Shown: in pieces, positions 9,217 to 18,307 of the stretch
Layout: the number at the start of each line of letters is the position of its first letter
How positions within the stretch are numbered: the stretch's first letter is position 1
NCBI RefSeq assembly: GCF_000407605.1
Contig: NZ_ASWO01000005.1
Span: 248,001 to 312,000 of the forward strand
Direction: 5' to 3'
DNA: 64,000 nt
Origin: Enterococcus sulfureus ATCC 49903
GTDB lineage: Bacteria > Bacillota > Bacilli > Lactobacillales > Enterococcaceae
Position numbers and translations under genes: made by a program
The notes under the pieces: model-generated
What the model was told of the DNA's origin: nothing
The model's input: the letters and a program-made list of their open reading frames with translations, nothing else
Database searches by the model: none

Positions 9217-9588
9217 ATGAAAATTCGTGTCATGGCAAGTAGTATCTTGTGTTTAGCTTTCTTGAGTGCATGTCAAAAGCAACAAGACACCATGCATTCT
9301 TCAAGTACTGCTACACAAGAAGTTACAAGCACATCCGAAGTGGAAAGTTCAACGACAAGTAGCGATCGTATGGAATCGACGCAAGCGACGATTCCATATT
9401 CCGATGTGTCAGATGTACGAACGGAACACCCAGTGCAAGTTGCTTCACAACTTCGTCGGCAATTGTACGAAGCAGGAATCAATTCCAGAGAACTAAGCGA
9501 TGCTCAACTTGAAGCTTATGCAAAAGAAGCAGATGAGCAAGGGATCGATCCAGTCGTCTATATTCAAACAAAATTGACGGAAAACTAA
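9217..9588 (+). CDS. Small lipoprotein
   Basis: The 123-residue product starts MKIRVMASSILCLAFLSACQKQQ: a short basic N-terminus, a hydrophobic core and the lipobox LSAC with the modifiable cysteine at residue 19. A Ser/Thr-rich linker (about 25-60) is followed by a C-terminal helical segment of about 55 residues, SQLRRQLYEAGINSRELSDAQ onwards. ATG 9217 is used because AAAGGAG precedes it; the longer frame from 9136 overlaps the previous gene and lacks a site. Only 14 bases separate it from the peptidase-like gene, so a shared envelope role is likely. The function is unknown. Confidence 0.8.
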   Translation: MKIRVMASSILCLAFLSACQKQQDTMHSSSTATQEVTSTSEVESSTTSSDRMESTQATIPYSDVSDVRTEHPVQVASQLRRQLYEAGINSRELSDAQLEAYAKEADEQGIDPVVYIQTKLTEN

Positions 9589-9591
9589 CCA

Positions 9592-9637
9592 AAAAAACCT
9601 TCAACAGTTCAACGTGAACGATTGAAGGTTTTTTATT
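9592..9637. terminator. Bidirectional terminator
   Basis: AACCTTCAA (9596-9604) pairs with TTGAAGGTT (9622-9630), with a run of A before it and T after it. It serves both the lipoprotein gene and the converging helD gene. Confidence 0.8.
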
Positions 9638-11898
9638 TAGGCTAGTGTAAACGTATCTTTAGTTAATGAGTCAAGTAAGGGAGATATTCCATCACTGATT
9701 AGAATCAATTGATGCATTGCACGCGTTGCAAGTGTGTACAACACGAAACGATCTTGATCAGTTGAAAAATTCGTCGTAATCGGCATCCCGATCACGCGAT
9801 CAAATTCCAACCCTTTTGCTAAGAAACAAGGAATAATAATCGTTGATTTCTTCATGAATGTGTCATCACTATCGATCAGTTGCACCATTTCTTTTTCTTT
9901 GTCAGATAACATTTGATAAATTTCTCGACATTCAGCTGTAGTTTTGCAAATGATGGCAGTATGCCAATGTGCAGGTACGTCTTCAGCCAATAGACGAGAT
10001 AATTCGTTTATCTGTTGTGCGGGTTGACGGGTTAAAATCATTGGTTTTTCACCATTACGTGCGGTTAATTGTACATTTTCTTCCTGAGATAACAAGCCAT
10101 TGGCAAATGTTGTAATTTCTTCAGTTGACCGATAACTTGTTGTGAGTTGGTATCGTTTGACTTCTTGATCGATAAATAAGTGATCGAGTTCGGATACGAT
10201 CGTATCATTACCAAATACCTTTTGATTCAAGTCTCCACATAGCGTAATATGCGCGTCAGGATAAAGTTGTTTAAGCAAGGCAACCTGAGCTGGTGGGAAA
10301 TCTTGCATCTCGTCGATAAAAATAAAGCGTGCTTTTTGTTCGACATAAACGGGATACAGTTGTTTAGTCAGTAAAAACAATAAGAGAATGTCTTCTGAAT
10401 AAAGTGCACGTTCACGAAATTGTTGTTTCAAGCGCTCTAAATGTGTCGTCCATTGATCTGCTGTGAGTTCATGTGTAGCACAGATCTTTTCTGTGATCGT
10501 TTGTAAAAAATGAAGGTATTGCTTTGGTTGATTAATAAATTGGAACGCTTCGATCCCACGACGCATTGAACGGAATTTTCGTTTGGCAATGGCCTGGCGG
10601 ACTTGTTTGCGTAGCGCACGTTCTTTGGCTTCGGTATACTCACGATTTGGATCTGATTCAAAGATTTCGGTCATTTTTTCTTCGGCCGCTTCTTGCAACC
10701 ATTTTTCTTTCATTTCATCACGTTCTAGGCCGGCTAGTTTTTTTAATAGCTTGGTTTGTAATAATTGTGTACGTTGGTATAACGGGAGTAATTCATTCGT
10801 TTCTTGGTACCAAGTACGCAATTGTTTTTTTGTGATATATGTTTTTCCTTTGATTTTTAAATCACGAAATAGTGGGCCGACTGCAGTGATCGAACGGATA
10901 TAGCGTGGCAATTCTTGAATGATCGTTAATCCGTTTTTGACTTGTTCTACCGGGTCGATTTTTCCAACTAAAAAGGCATCTTCCGCATCGTCTTCTTCGA
11001 CCAATTGGTACTGTGGAAGTAATTCGTGTAAAAAAGTTTTAAAGGTGCGTGTCGGTACTTCGCTTTCGCCTAGTGACGGTAAGACCATTGCAATATAATC
11101 TGAGAATAAATGGTTAGGTGAAAATAATAGTACTTGGTCGTCTTTTAGCCATTTTCGATGATGGTACAATAAGAACGCAACTCGTTGAAGTAAAGCGGAA
11201 GTTTTTCCGCTTCCAGCAATTCCTTCGATCAAGACATTTTTATGTGCAGTATCACGAATGATCTCATTTTGACTTTTTTGAATCGTGGAGACGATGTTTT
11301 TCATTTTTGAAGAAGAGGCTTCATCTAGGATATCCAGTAAAAATTCGTCATTGATAATCTCAGAAGTATCGACCATTGAGATCAATTCACCATTTTGTAC
11401 TTTGAATTGTCGTTTAAGAAGTAGTTCTACTTCAAAACGTTCCTGATCAGTTTCGTAAAATGTAGTTCCGAGTTCTCCTTCATAATATAAATTGGCGATC
11501 GGTGCACGCCAATCGACGATGACAGGTTCTTCTTTTGTATCGCGTAAAGAAGCGATACCTAAATAAAGTGTTTCTTTATCTTCAGGTCCTTCTGTAAAAT
11601 CGATACGTGCAAAATAAGGGCTATTTTGCATCGTTGTGAGGGTATGTAGTCGTTTATCGATCATTTCGGCATTACGATATTTGAGTTGTAATTCTTTTTC
11701 GTATTCTTGATAGACTAAAACCGACTCATAAAAGGCTTCTTCATTTCCTGTGTTGATTTTATTTTCAGTTAATTCTTTAACCCCACTTTGTAGTGTTTGC
11801 TCTAGCAATGCTTTTTGCTTTGTCAAAACTTGTTCTTCAAGGGTGATGGTTTTGATTGTTTCATGTAAATGCTGTTGTTCATGTTGACGTTCAGTCAT
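9637..11898 (-). CDS. helD: HelD-like RNA polymerase recycling helicase (UvrD/Rep superfamily 1)
   Basis: The 753-residue protein has an N-terminal coiled-coil arm (about 1-90), a UvrD-type ATPase core with Walker A GIAGSGKTSALLQR near 226-239, and Walker B FIFIDEMQDFPPAQ in the second half, followed by motif III LCGDLNQ. The long N-terminal arm and the overall length match the HelD branch, which in Bacillus enters the secondary channel of RNA polymerase and removes it from DNA. It is a stand-alone gene on the minus strand; GGAGGT precedes its ATG. UvrD or PcrA is less likely because their N-termini begin directly with the helicase domain. Confidence 0.88.
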   Translation of the reverse strand: MTERQHEQQHLHETIKTITLEEQVLTKQKALLEQTLQSGVKELTENKINTGNEEAFYESVLVYQEYEKELQLKYRNAEMIDKRLHTLTTMQNSPYFARIDFTEGPEDKETLYLGIASLRDTKEEPVIVDWRAPIANLYYEGELGTTFYETDQERFEVELLLKRQFKVQNGELISMVDTSEIINDEFLLDILDEASSSKMKNIVSTIQKSQNEIIRDTAHKNVLIEGIAGSGKTSALLQRVAFLLYHHRKWLKDDQVLLFSPNHLFSDYIAMVLPSLGESEVPTRTFKTFLHELLPQYQLVEEDDAEDAFLVGKIDPVEQVKNGLTIIQELPRYIRSITAVGPLFRDLKIKGKTYITKKQLRTWYQETNELLPLYQRTQLLQTKLLKKLAGLERDEMKEKWLQEAAEEKMTEIFESDPNREYTEAKERALRKQVRQAIAKRKFRSMRRGIEAFQFINQPKQYLHFLQTITEKICATHELTADQWTTHLERLKQQFRERALYSEDILLLFLLTKQLYPVYVEQKARFIFIDEMQDFPPAQVALLKQLYPDAHITLCGDLNQKVFGNDTIVSELDHLFIDQEVKRYQLTTSYRSTEEITTFANGLLSQEENVQLTARNGEKPMILTRQPAQQINELSRLLAEDVPAHWHTAIICKTTAECREIYQMLSDKEKEMVQLIDSDDTFMKKSTIIIPCFLAKGLEFDRVIGMPITTNFSTDQDRFVLYTLATRAMHQLILISDGISPLLDSLTKDTFTLA

Positions 11899-12009
11899 GT
11901 TTAGACCTCCTTAAAATGTTGCCTTAAAAGTATAGCATAGATTTTGCAAAAGGTTGATGAAAACAATCCAAAGAATCCCATAATTTTTTTTACTTGTTTT
12001 AAAATAAGG

Positions 12010-12038
12010 TTGACTTTCTAAAAAACTACTTCTAACAT
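12010..12038 (+). promoter_or_regulatory. Sigma-A promoter for the femX-like gene
   Basis: TTGACT (12010-12015) and TAACAT (12033-12038) with a 17-base spacer lie about 37 bases before the GTG start. Confidence 0.55.
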
Positions 12039-12074
12039 TACGTATAGAATGTAGAAAAAAGAGGGACAAGCCAA

Positions 12075-13271
12075 GTGAAGTATGAATTAAAACCTTTAGA
12101 TGAAACAACATATGATGAATTTAACCGCGGAAACCAAATGGCTACGTTATTGCAGTCGTATCAATGGAGTACGATCAAAGAAGGATGGGGGAGTCTTCAT
12201 TTAGGGATCTATGTAGAAAATGTCTTGTCGGGTACGATGTTGGTATTGAAACGCCATTTACCACTAGGACGTTCGATGCTTTATATTCCTAAAGGTCCGA
12301 TCATGGATTATGATCCAGAACTGATGCCTCATTTTGTTCAAGAATTAAAAAAAATCGCGAAAAAAGAGCATGCTGTGTTTGTTAAAATGGATCCACCGAT
12401 TTTAAGACGTAAATTTTATGTAGAAGAAACCGATACTGAAATTTTAAATGAATCCGTTGCTCATGCGTTGATTCAAGCAGGTTTTGAGCAAGGACCACTT
12501 ACATTAAACTTGCATGATACGATCCAGCCGCGTTTTCAAGCTGTAGTCGCCTTACAGGAGTTTGACTTGACACGATTGACGAAAAAAGGTCGTCAAGGTG
12601 TAAAAACGGCGATCAAACGTGGAGTGACAGTGAAGCGTTATGGTGTTGAAAAAGTCGATGAATTTGCAGCGCTAATGGAAAAAACTGCAGAAAGACAAGG
12701 AATCTCATTACGTGGAAAAGACTACTTTAAACGTTTGCTTGAGACATATCCGGAAAGTTTTTTGATGTTAGGTACGATCGATCTTGGGAAACGACAACAA
12801 GAAGTACAAGCGGCGTTGAATCAAACGGCAGAACAGTTGGCACAACTGGCTGAGCACCAAACGAAAAAACGAACGAAATTATTAGAAACTAGTGCGAGTT
12901 TAGAAAAAGAAGCTGCTCGTCTAGTTGACGAAATTGCACAGCATGGTACAGGAGAATTGTTCATTAGTGGAACGCTAAGCATTCCGTACGGTCAAACAAG
13001 TGAATTGCTTTATGCTGGAATGGACGAGACCTTCAAACATTACATGCCAGCATATCTTACATGGTATGCCTCGATGGAAGAAGCGGCAAAATCATATCAA
13101 TATTGCAATTTAGGCGGGATCGATGGCCATCTAAATGATGGGTTGATTGGATTTAAAAAGAATTTTCATCCTGAGATCCATGAGTACAGTGGAGAATTTG
13201 ATTTGCCGACGACCAATCGCTTGGTTTATGGTATCATTAAAAAAGCATATGAAAAACGTACACAAAAATAA
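12075..13271 (+). CDS. FemABX-family peptidoglycan aminoacyltransferase
   Basis: This 398-residue protein belongs to the Fem family, which uses aminoacyl-tRNA to add residues to the peptidoglycan interpeptide bridge. Visible support: two GNAT-like halves, the insert LTRLTKKGRQGVKTAIKRGV (about 169-188), a coiled-coil arm at about 240-285 rich in Gln, Lys and Glu, and the C-terminal NLGGIDG and GLIGFKKNFHPEIHEYSGEFD motifs. The start is GTG with AGAGGG upstream. Which amino acid is added cannot be told; enterococcal BppA-type and streptococcal MurM/MurN-type enzymes are the closest concepts. The tautomerase gene follows after 21 bases. Confidence 0.9.
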   Translation: MKYELKPLDETTYDEFNRGNQMATLLQSYQWSTIKEGWGSLHLGIYVENVLSGTMLVLKRHLPLGRSMLYIPKGPIMDYDPELMPHFVQELKKIAKKEHAVFVKMDPPILRRKFYVEETDTEILNESVAHALIQAGFEQGPLTLNLHDTIQPRFQAVVALQEFDLTRLTKKGRQGVKTAIKRGVTVKRYGVEKVDEFAALMEKTAERQGISLRGKDYFKRLLETYPESFLMLGTIDLGKRQQEVQAALNQTAEQLAQLAEHQTKKRTKLLETSASLEKEAARLVDEIAQHGTGELFISGTLSIPYGQTSELLYAGMDETFKHYMPAYLTWYASMEEAAKSYQYCNLGGIDGHLNDGLIGFKKNFHPEIHEYSGEFDLPTTNRLVYGIIKKAYEKRTQK

Positions 13272-13292
13272 GGAAAGAAAGAAGGAAATTTT

Positions 13293-13469
13293 ATGCCATT
13301 TGTCCACATTGAATTAGTTGAAGGTAGAACACCGGAAGCTTTAGAAAGTATGATGAAAGATGTTACAGAAGCAGTTCACAAAAATACCGGGGCGCCGAAA
13401 GAACATATCCATATTATTATCAATGAAATGAAAAAAGGCACATACGGTGTCAACGGAGAATGGAAATAA
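13293..13469 (+). CDS. 4-oxalocrotonate tautomerase family protein
   Basis: This is a 58-codon gene beginning [17 protein letters not shown] after an AGGAAATTTT leader with GAAGGA as ribosome site. The proline directly after the start Met is the catalytic N-terminal base of the tautomerase superfamily, and the length (58-62 residues) is typical of the single-domain 4-OT group. The [15 protein letters not shown] segment (32-46) matches the second strand of that fold. The natural substrate in lactic acid bacteria is not known. It is probably co-transcribed with the femX-like gene. Confidence 0.88.
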   Translation: MPFVHIELVEGRTPEALESMMKDVTEAVHKNTGAPKEHIHIIINEMKKGTYGVNGEWK

Positions 13470-13473
13470 ATCC

Positions 13474-13502
13474 TTGCATTTTTGAAAAAAAAGTGGTTAA
13501 AT
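13474..13502 (+). promoter_or_regulatory. Promoter of the thrS T-box leader
   Basis: TTGCAT (13474-13479) and TTAAAT (13497-13502) with a 17-base spacer place the transcript start near 13508, at the head of the T-box element. Confidence 0.5.
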
Positions 13503-13507
13503 AAGAC

Positions 13508-13739
13508 CATATTTGATTGATAAGAAAGACACCAAAATTTGAGAGTCTTCTATTAGAGAGAGAGTGCTAGGCTGAAACACTCTTAGAAGAAAACCAAAGG
13601 CTGACCACTTTCGAAACTCTTGTTGAAACAAGGGCGGATGCACCGTTATCGCATTGAGGAATGTAGGAAACTACATTTAAATTTAGGTGGAACCACGATG
13701 ATTCGTCCTAATAGCTTACGGGCTATTAGGACTTTTTTT
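13508..13739 (+). promoter_or_regulatory. T-box riboswitch, threonine
   Basis: This leader fills most of the 306-base gap before thrS. The conserved T-box sequence AGGTGGAACCACG is at 13685-13697. Stem I can form from TCTTCTA with TAGAAGA and AGAGTG with CACTCT, with a GGCTGAAA distal loop. The triplet ACC (a Thr codon) at 13593-13595, just 3' of this stem and followed by purines, is the likely specifier. The regulated terminator is GTCCTAATAGC/GCTATTAGGAC plus seven T (13705-13739). T-boxes sense uncharged cognate tRNA and prevent termination when it is abundant; threonine specificity is supported by the downstream gene. Confidence 0.93.
13704..13739 (+). terminator. T-box regulated terminator
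   Basis: An 11-base perfect stem GTCCTAATAGC/GCTATTAGGAC with a 6-nt loop is followed by seven T. It lies immediately 3' of the T-box sequence, which can pair with its 5' arm region to make the antiterminator. Confidence 0.9.
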
Positions 13740-13775
13740 GTGCTTATCAATCGACAGATTAAAGGAGGAAATTAG

Positions 13776-15719
13776 ATGATCGAGATTATTTTTCCAGATG
13801 GTGCAGTAAAATCATTTGAATCTGGAATCACAACAAAAGAAATTGCCGAAAGCATTTCAAAAAGTTTAGCAAAAAAAGCATTGGCAGGGAAATTAGATGG
13901 TCAATTGATCGATTTAGATCTACCGATTACTACAGGTGGTAAGATTGAGATCGTTACACCCGACCATGAGGATGCATTGGGATTGATTCGTCATTCTTCT
14001 GCCCATTTAATGGCTCAAGCGATGCGTCGTTTGTATCCATCGATCCATTTTGGCGTAGGTCCTGCAATCGATTCAGGATTTTATTACGATACAGATAATG
14101 GGGAACATCCAATTACTGCAGAAGATCTAGCCGCGATTGAAACTGAAATGGCGAAAATCGTCAAAGAAAATCTGCCAATCACTCGTCGCGTATTAACAAA
14201 ACAAGAAGCGCTTGAGTTGTTTGCAGGAGATCCTTACAAAGAAGAATTGATCAATGAGTTACCAGAAGATGAGGTCATCACAGCGTATGAACAGGGAGAA
14301 TTTGTTGACCTTTGCCGTGGACCACACGTTCCATCGACTGGACGTATTCAAGTAGTGAAATTACTTTCAGTTGCAGGAGCTTACTGGCGTGGAAATTCAA
14401 ACAACCATATGATGCAACGTGTGTATGGAACAGCCTTTTTTGATAAAAAAGAATTAAAAGAATTTATTCGGATGCGCGAAGAAGCAAAAGAACGTGATCA
14501 TCGCAAATTAGGAAAAGAATTAGATCTATTTATGATCTCTCAAGAAGTCGGTTCAGGATTGCCATTTTGGTTACCAAAAGGTGCAACGATTCGTCGTACA
14601 ATCGAACGCTACATCGTGGATAAAGAAATCAGCTTAGGCTATCAACATGTGTACACACCAATCATGGCGGATGTGAATCTGTATAAAACTTCTGGTCACT
14701 GGGATCATTACCATGAAGACATGTTCCCACCAATGGATATGGGCGATGGTGAAATGTTAGTCTTGCGTCCAATGAACTGTCCGCATCACATGATGGTCTA
14801 TAAAAATGACATCCATTCTTACCGTGAGTTGCCAATCCGAATTGCAGAACTTGGTATGATGCATCGTTATGAAAAATCTGGTGCGTTATCTGGATTGCAA
14901 CGTGTACGTGAAATGACATTGAATGATGGACATACATTTGTTCGTCCAGATCAAATCAAAGAAGAATTTAAACGCACGCTTGATATCATGCTAGCGGTAT
15001 ATAAAGATTTTGGAATCACAGATTACCGTTTCCGTTTAAGCTATCGTGATCCAGAAAACACAGAAAAATACTTTGATGATGATGAGATGTGGGTCAATGC
15101 TCAAACTATGCTAAAAGCAGCAATGGATGAATCTGGCTTAGACTATTTTGAAGCAGAAGGCGAAGCAGCTTTTTATGGTCCAAAATTAGATGTACAGGTA
15201 AAAACAGCGCTAGGCATGGAAGAAACATTGTCAACGATCCAACTAGATTTCCTATTACCAGAACGCTTTGATTTAACCTATGTAGGTGAAGATGGGGAAA
15301 ATAACCACCGTCCAGTCGTGATTCACCGTGGAATCGTGTCAACAATGGAACGTTTTGTAGCGTATTTGACTGAAGTATACAAAGGCGCTTTCCCAACATG
15401 GTTAGCACCTGTACAAGCGATGATCATTCCTGTTTCAGTGGATGCGCATAGTGACTATGCATTTGAATTGAAACAAAAATTACAAGAAATCGGAATTCGT
15501 GTCGAAGTTGATTCACGTAATGAAAAAATGGGATACAAGATTCGTGGCGCGCAAACTCAAAAAATTCCATATCAATTAGTAGTTGGAGATCAAGAATCAC
15601 AAGACAATAGCGTCAATATCCGTCGTTATGGTAGCAAAGAAACAACGGTATTAAGCGTTGATGAATTTATTGCTGCTCTATTAGCAGACGTGAATAACTA
15701 TAGCCGTGTTTTAGATTAA
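13776..15719 (+). CDS. thrS: Threonyl-tRNA synthetase
   Basis: This 647-residue class II synthetase charges tRNA-Thr. It has an N-terminal TGS domain (1-62), the editing domain with [16 protein letters not shown] (about 73-88; HxxxH), the catalytic core with [11 protein letters not shown] and [18 protein letters not shown] (motif 2), and the anticodon-binding domain from about residue 545. Full length is typical. AAAGGAGG precedes the ATG. It is controlled by the T-box upstream. No obvious terminator lies between its stop and the rimP promoter. Confidence 0.98.
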   Translation: MIEIIFPDGAVKSFESGITTKEIAESISKSLAKKALAGKLDGQLIDLDLPITTGGKIEIVTPDHEDALGLIRHSSAHLMAQAMRRLYPSIHFGVGPAIDSGFYYDTDNGEHPITAEDLAAIETEMAKIVKENLPITRRVLTKQEALELFAGDPYKEELINELPEDEVITAYEQGEFVDLCRGPHVPSTGRIQVVKLLSVAGAYWRGNSNNHMMQRVYGTAFFDKKELKEFIRMREEAKERDHRKLGKELDLFMISQEVGSGLPFWLPKGATIRRTIERYIVDKEISLGYQHVYTPIMADVNLYKTSGHWDHYHEDMFPPMDMGDGEMLVLRPMNCPHHMMVYKNDIHSYRELPIRIAELGMMHRYEKSGALSGLQRVREMTLNDGHTFVRPDQIKEEFKRTLDIMLAVYKDFGITDYRFRLSYRDPENTEKYFDDDEMWVNAQTMLKAAMDESGLDYFEAEGEAAFYGPKLDVQVKTALGMEETLSTIQLDFLLPERFDLTYVGEDGENNHRPVVIHRGIVSTMERFVAYLTEVYKGAFPTWLAPVQAMIIPVSVDAHSDYAFELKQKLQEIGIRVEVDSRNEKMGYKIRGAQTQKIPYQLVVGDQESQDNSVNIRRYGSKETTVLSVDEFIAALLADVNNYSRVLD

Positions 15720-15747
15720 GAAAAAACTAGAGAACATCGCGCAATGG

Positions 15748-15776
15748 TTGAGTTTTCAGTAAAAAAATGATATACT
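15748..15776 (+). promoter_or_regulatory. Sigma-A promoter of the rimP-nusA-infB operon
   Basis: TTGAGT (15748-15753) and TATACT (15771-15776) are 17 bases apart. Transcription would start near 15783, about 95 nt before the rimP start. Confidence 0.7.
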
Positions 15777-15799
15777 ACAAGTGTAATGATACTTGAGCG

Positions 15800-15830
15800 G
15801 AGTGAGGGGTTTTTATCCCTCACTCTTTTT
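15800..15830 (+). terminator. Leader terminator or attenuator before rimP
   Basis: GAGTGAGGG and CCCTCACTC form a perfect 9-bp stem around a T-rich loop, followed by TTTTTAA. It lies about 20 nt downstream of the predicted transcript start and upstream of rimP. A terminator for thrS is possible, but the promoter lies 5' of it, which makes it part of the operon leader. The T run is short and broken by AA, as expected for a NusA-stimulated terminator. The comparison with Bacillus nusA autoregulation is inference. Confidence 0.7.
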
Positions 15831-15877
15831 AATGGAAATTCTGAGGCTCTTGTTCATGTTTAAGGAGGCGATCGTAG

Positions 15878-16351
15878 TTGAGTTCAGTTGTGGAAACTGT
15901 AACCGAAGTAGTGCTACCGATTTTAGAAGAAAAACAGTTTGAATTGGTAGAAGTAGAATTTGTAAAAGAGGGAAAAAGCTGGTTTTTACGTATTTTTATT
16001 GATAAAGAAGGCGGCATTGACATTGAAGAATGCGCGTATGTCAGCGAACAAGTTAGTGAAAAATTAGATGCGATGGATCCAGATCCAATTCCTCAAGCTT
16101 ATTTTTTAGAGATTTCTTCACCTGGAGCAGAGCGTCCATTGAAGAAAGAAAAAGACTTTGAAAAAGCAGTGGGATCGTTTATCCATATTTCACTGTATCA
16201 AGCGATTGATGGACAAAAGCAATATGAAGGTATTTTAAACGAAGTAACTGAAGAACACTTAACGTTAACGTATCGTGTGAAAACAAGAGAAAAAACTGTC
16301 GTATTTGATCGTAAAAATATTGCTAAAGCACGTTTAGCAATCCAATTTTAA
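15878..16351 (+). CDS. rimP: Ribosome maturation factor RimP
   Basis: This 157-residue protein assists late assembly of the 30S subunit. The segments [20 protein letters not shown] (about 27-46) and [13 protein letters not shown] (about 82-94) are family hallmarks. It starts with TTG at 15878, placed 9 bases after AAGGAGG; no ATG is available near the family N-terminus. It is the first gene of the nusA-infB operon, and its translation and transcription may be set by the leader hairpin at 15800-15830. Confidence 0.95.
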   Translation: MSSVVETVTEVVLPILEEKQFELVEVEFVKEGKSWFLRIFIDKEGGIDIEECAYVSEQVSEKLDAMDPDPIPQAYFLEISSPGAERPLKKEKDFEKAVGSFIHISLYQAIDGQKQYEGILNEVTEEHLTLTYRVKTREKTVVFDRKNIAKARLAIQF

Positions 16352-16372
16352 TAACGGAGGACACAAAAAACC

Positions 16373-17563
16373 ATGAGTAAAGAAATGTTAAACGCGCTAG
16401 ACGCATTAGAAGCAGAAAAAGGAGTATCTAAAGAAGTTGTGATTGAAGCTTTAGAAGCGGCATTGATTTCTGCTTATAAACGTCATTACGGACAAGCCCA
16501 AAACGTTGAAGTGGAATTTGATCGCAAAAAAGGCAATATCCATGTTTTTGCGGTAAAAGAAGTAACTGAAGAAGTGATGGATTCCCAATTAGAAGTATCT
16601 TTAAAAGATGCGATGCTGATCAATCCAGCATATGAGATCGCTGATAAAATCCGATTTGAAGTAACACCAAAAGATTTTGGACGAATTGCTGCACAAACAG
16701 CGAAACAAGTGATTTTACAACGTGTGCGTGAAGCAGAACGTTCCATTATCTACAATGAATTTAGTGCGTATGAAAAAGATATCATGCAAGGTGTGGTAGA
16801 ACGTCAAGATAGCCGTTATATCTATGTAAATCTTGGGAAAATCGAAGCTGTTTTATCTAAACAGGATCAAATGGCGAATGAATTTTATCAACCACATGAT
16901 CGTATCAAAGTTTACGTGTCTCGTGTTGAAAATACATCAAAAGGACCTCAAGTATTTGTAAGCCGTAGTCATCCTGATTTACTACGTCGTTTATTTGAAC
17001 AAGAAGTGCCGGAAGTGTATGATGGTATTGTAGAAATCGTAAGCATTGCCCGTGAAGCGGGCGATCGTTCGAAAATCGCAGTTCGTTCACATGATGAAAA
17101 CATCGATCCAGTTGGAACATGTGTTGGTCCTAAAGGGCAACGTGTTCAAGCGTTAGTAAACGAATTAAAAGGGGAAAATATGGATATCGTTGAATGGAAT
17201 GAAGATCCTGCAGTCTTTATTGCAAATGCGTTGAATCCAGCTGAAGTATCAAATGTTATCTTTGATAAGTCAAACCCTAAAGCGTGCACGGTAGTCGTGC
17301 CAGACTATCAATTGTCATTAGCTATCGGAAAACGTGGTCAAAATGCCCGTTTAGCCGCTAAGTTAACTGGTTTTAAAATCGATATCAAATCAGAATCAGA
17401 TATGGCAGCAATCTATGAACAACAAAACCAAGAAGTTCAGACAGAAGAATTTGTTGAAGAAGAACTTATCAGTGAAGAACTAGCTGCTGTCGTAGAAGAA
17501 GATCAAGTCGTTGCAGAAGATAGCGTAGTTGAACAAGTTGCTGACGAAATCATCGAAGAGTAA
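16373..17563 (+). CDS. nusA: Transcription termination/antitermination factor NusA
   Basis: This 396-residue protein has an N-terminal RNA polymerase-binding domain (1-125), an S1 domain (about 135-200), two KH domains (about 230-345, including VGPKGQRVQALVNEL and IGKRGQNARLAAKL) and an acidic C-terminal tail of about 45 residues rich in Glu and Val. Lack of the extra acidic repeats of enteric NusA is normal for Firmicutes. NusA stimulates pausing and termination at weak terminators. GGAGG precedes its ATG, 21 bases after rimP. Confidence 0.97.
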   Translation: MSKEMLNALDALEAEKGVSKEVVIEALEAALISAYKRHYGQAQNVEVEFDRKKGNIHVFAVKEVTEEVMDSQLEVSLKDAMLINPAYEIADKIRFEVTPKDFGRIAAQTAKQVILQRVREAERSIIYNEFSAYEKDIMQGVVERQDSRYIYVNLGKIEAVLSKQDQMANEFYQPHDRIKVYVSRVENTSKGPQVFVSRSHPDLLRRLFEQEVPEVYDGIVEIVSIAREAGDRSKIAVRSHDENIDPVGTCVGPKGQRVQALVNELKGENMDIVEWNEDPAVFIANALNPAEVSNVIFDKSNPKACTVVVPDYQLSLAIGKRGQNARLAAKLTGFKIDIKSESDMAAIYEQQNQEVQTEEFVEEELISEELAAVVEEDQVVAEDSVVEQVADEIIEE

Positions 17564-17581
17564 AAAAGGGAGGGATTTTTC

Positions 17582-17878
17582 ATGAAAAAACGTAAAATTC
17601 CATTAAGAAAATCGGTCGTTTCGAACGAAATGTTTCCTAAAAAAGAACTCTTACGCATCACGCGTTCTAAAGAAGGGGTCGTAGCCATCGATCCGTCTGG
17701 GCGCATGCCTGGAAGAGGTGCATACCTTGCCATCGACCCGAAAGAAGCGCAATTAGCTTGGGATAAAAAAATCTTAGACCGTGTGTTTGAAACGACACTG
17801 TCAGATGAATTTTATCAAGAGCTAGTGGATTACGTTGCGCATCAAAAAGCGCGTCAGGAGCTTTTTGCAAATGAATAA
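17582..17878 (+). CDS. rnpM: RNase P modulator RnpM (YlxR)
   Basis: This 98-residue basic protein carries KIPLRKSVVSNEMFPKKELLRI and the DPSGRMPGRGAYL motif, diagnostic of the YlxR/DUF448 family. Work in Bacillus reports that YlxR (RnpM) binds the RNase P RNA and modulates its activity. It overlaps the start of ylxQ by 8 bases, so the two are coupled. The position between nusA and ylxQ is the standard one. Confidence 0.93.
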   Translation: MKKRKIPLRKSVVSNEMFPKKELLRITRSKEGVVAIDPSGRMPGRGAYLAIDPKEAQLAWDKKILDRVFETTLSDEFYQELVDYVAHQKARQELFANE

Positions 17879-18179
17879 ACAAAAAGCTAAAAATATGTTA
17901 GGCTTAGCGATGAGAGCTGGAAAAATCATCAGTGGAGAAGAACTTGTGTTGCGCGATATCCGCCAGCAAAAAGTGCCATTGGTCTTTGTGGCTTCTGATG
18001 CAAGCCAAAACACACAAAAAAAAATCAAAGATAAAGGTAAATTCTATCATGCGACAGTATTGGATAGTTTCACGGCGGATGAGATCATTCAGTCGATTGG
18101 AAAACCAAGAATGGTCGTGGGCGTGGTAGACCACGGGTTTGCACGTCGCATCAAAGAATTACTTTCAGAAGAATTGTAG
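17871..18179 (+). CDS. ylxQ: YlxQ, L7Ae/L30e-like RNA-binding protein
   Basis: The product is 102 residues from ATG 17871, with AGGAG ten bases upstream; the frame is open from a GTG at 17835, but that start lies inside rnpM without a site. NKQKAKNMLGLAMRAGKIISGEE at the N-terminus and the central VPLVFVASDASQNT are typical of the L7Ae-like YlxQ family, which recognises kink-turn RNA. It is followed by an unusually long 128-base gap before infB. Confidence 0.93.
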   Translation: MNKQKAKNMLGLAMRAGKIISGEELVLRDIRQQKVPLVFVASDASQNTQKKIKDKGKFYHATVLDSFTADEIIQSIGKPRMVVGVVDHGFARRIKELLSEEL

Positions 18180-18307
18180 CCTAGCTACGGGGTGAAGTAC
18201 GGACTCATCCTTTAAACCAGGTACCGATCGAAGATACACCACGAATCTGGCAAGAGAGGCGCTGTCCTCTAAAATCGGAATACTCATTAAGGAAGTACTA
18301 TAACTAG
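18180..18307 (+). other. Unexplained ylxQ-infB intergenic region, possible structured RNA
   Basis: This 128-base stretch has no coding capacity in the infB frame (TAG directly before the ATG) and is visibly more GC-rich than typical spacers here. It can form local helices AGAGG/CCTCT, CCAG/CTGG and CCGAT/ATCGG, the last two in an order that excludes simple nesting, and its two ends share CTAG-type complementarity. GAAGTAC occurs twice. No promoter or T run is seen. It could be a leader element for infB or a processing site; the evidence is only by eye. Confidence 0.35.

Noticed and set aside
18199-18213. On the minus strand a GATGAGTCCGT stretch resembles the hammerhead ribozyme core.
   Set aside because: The rest of the core (the CUGA 5' part and the GAAA part) and the flanking helices are absent, so it is a chance match.
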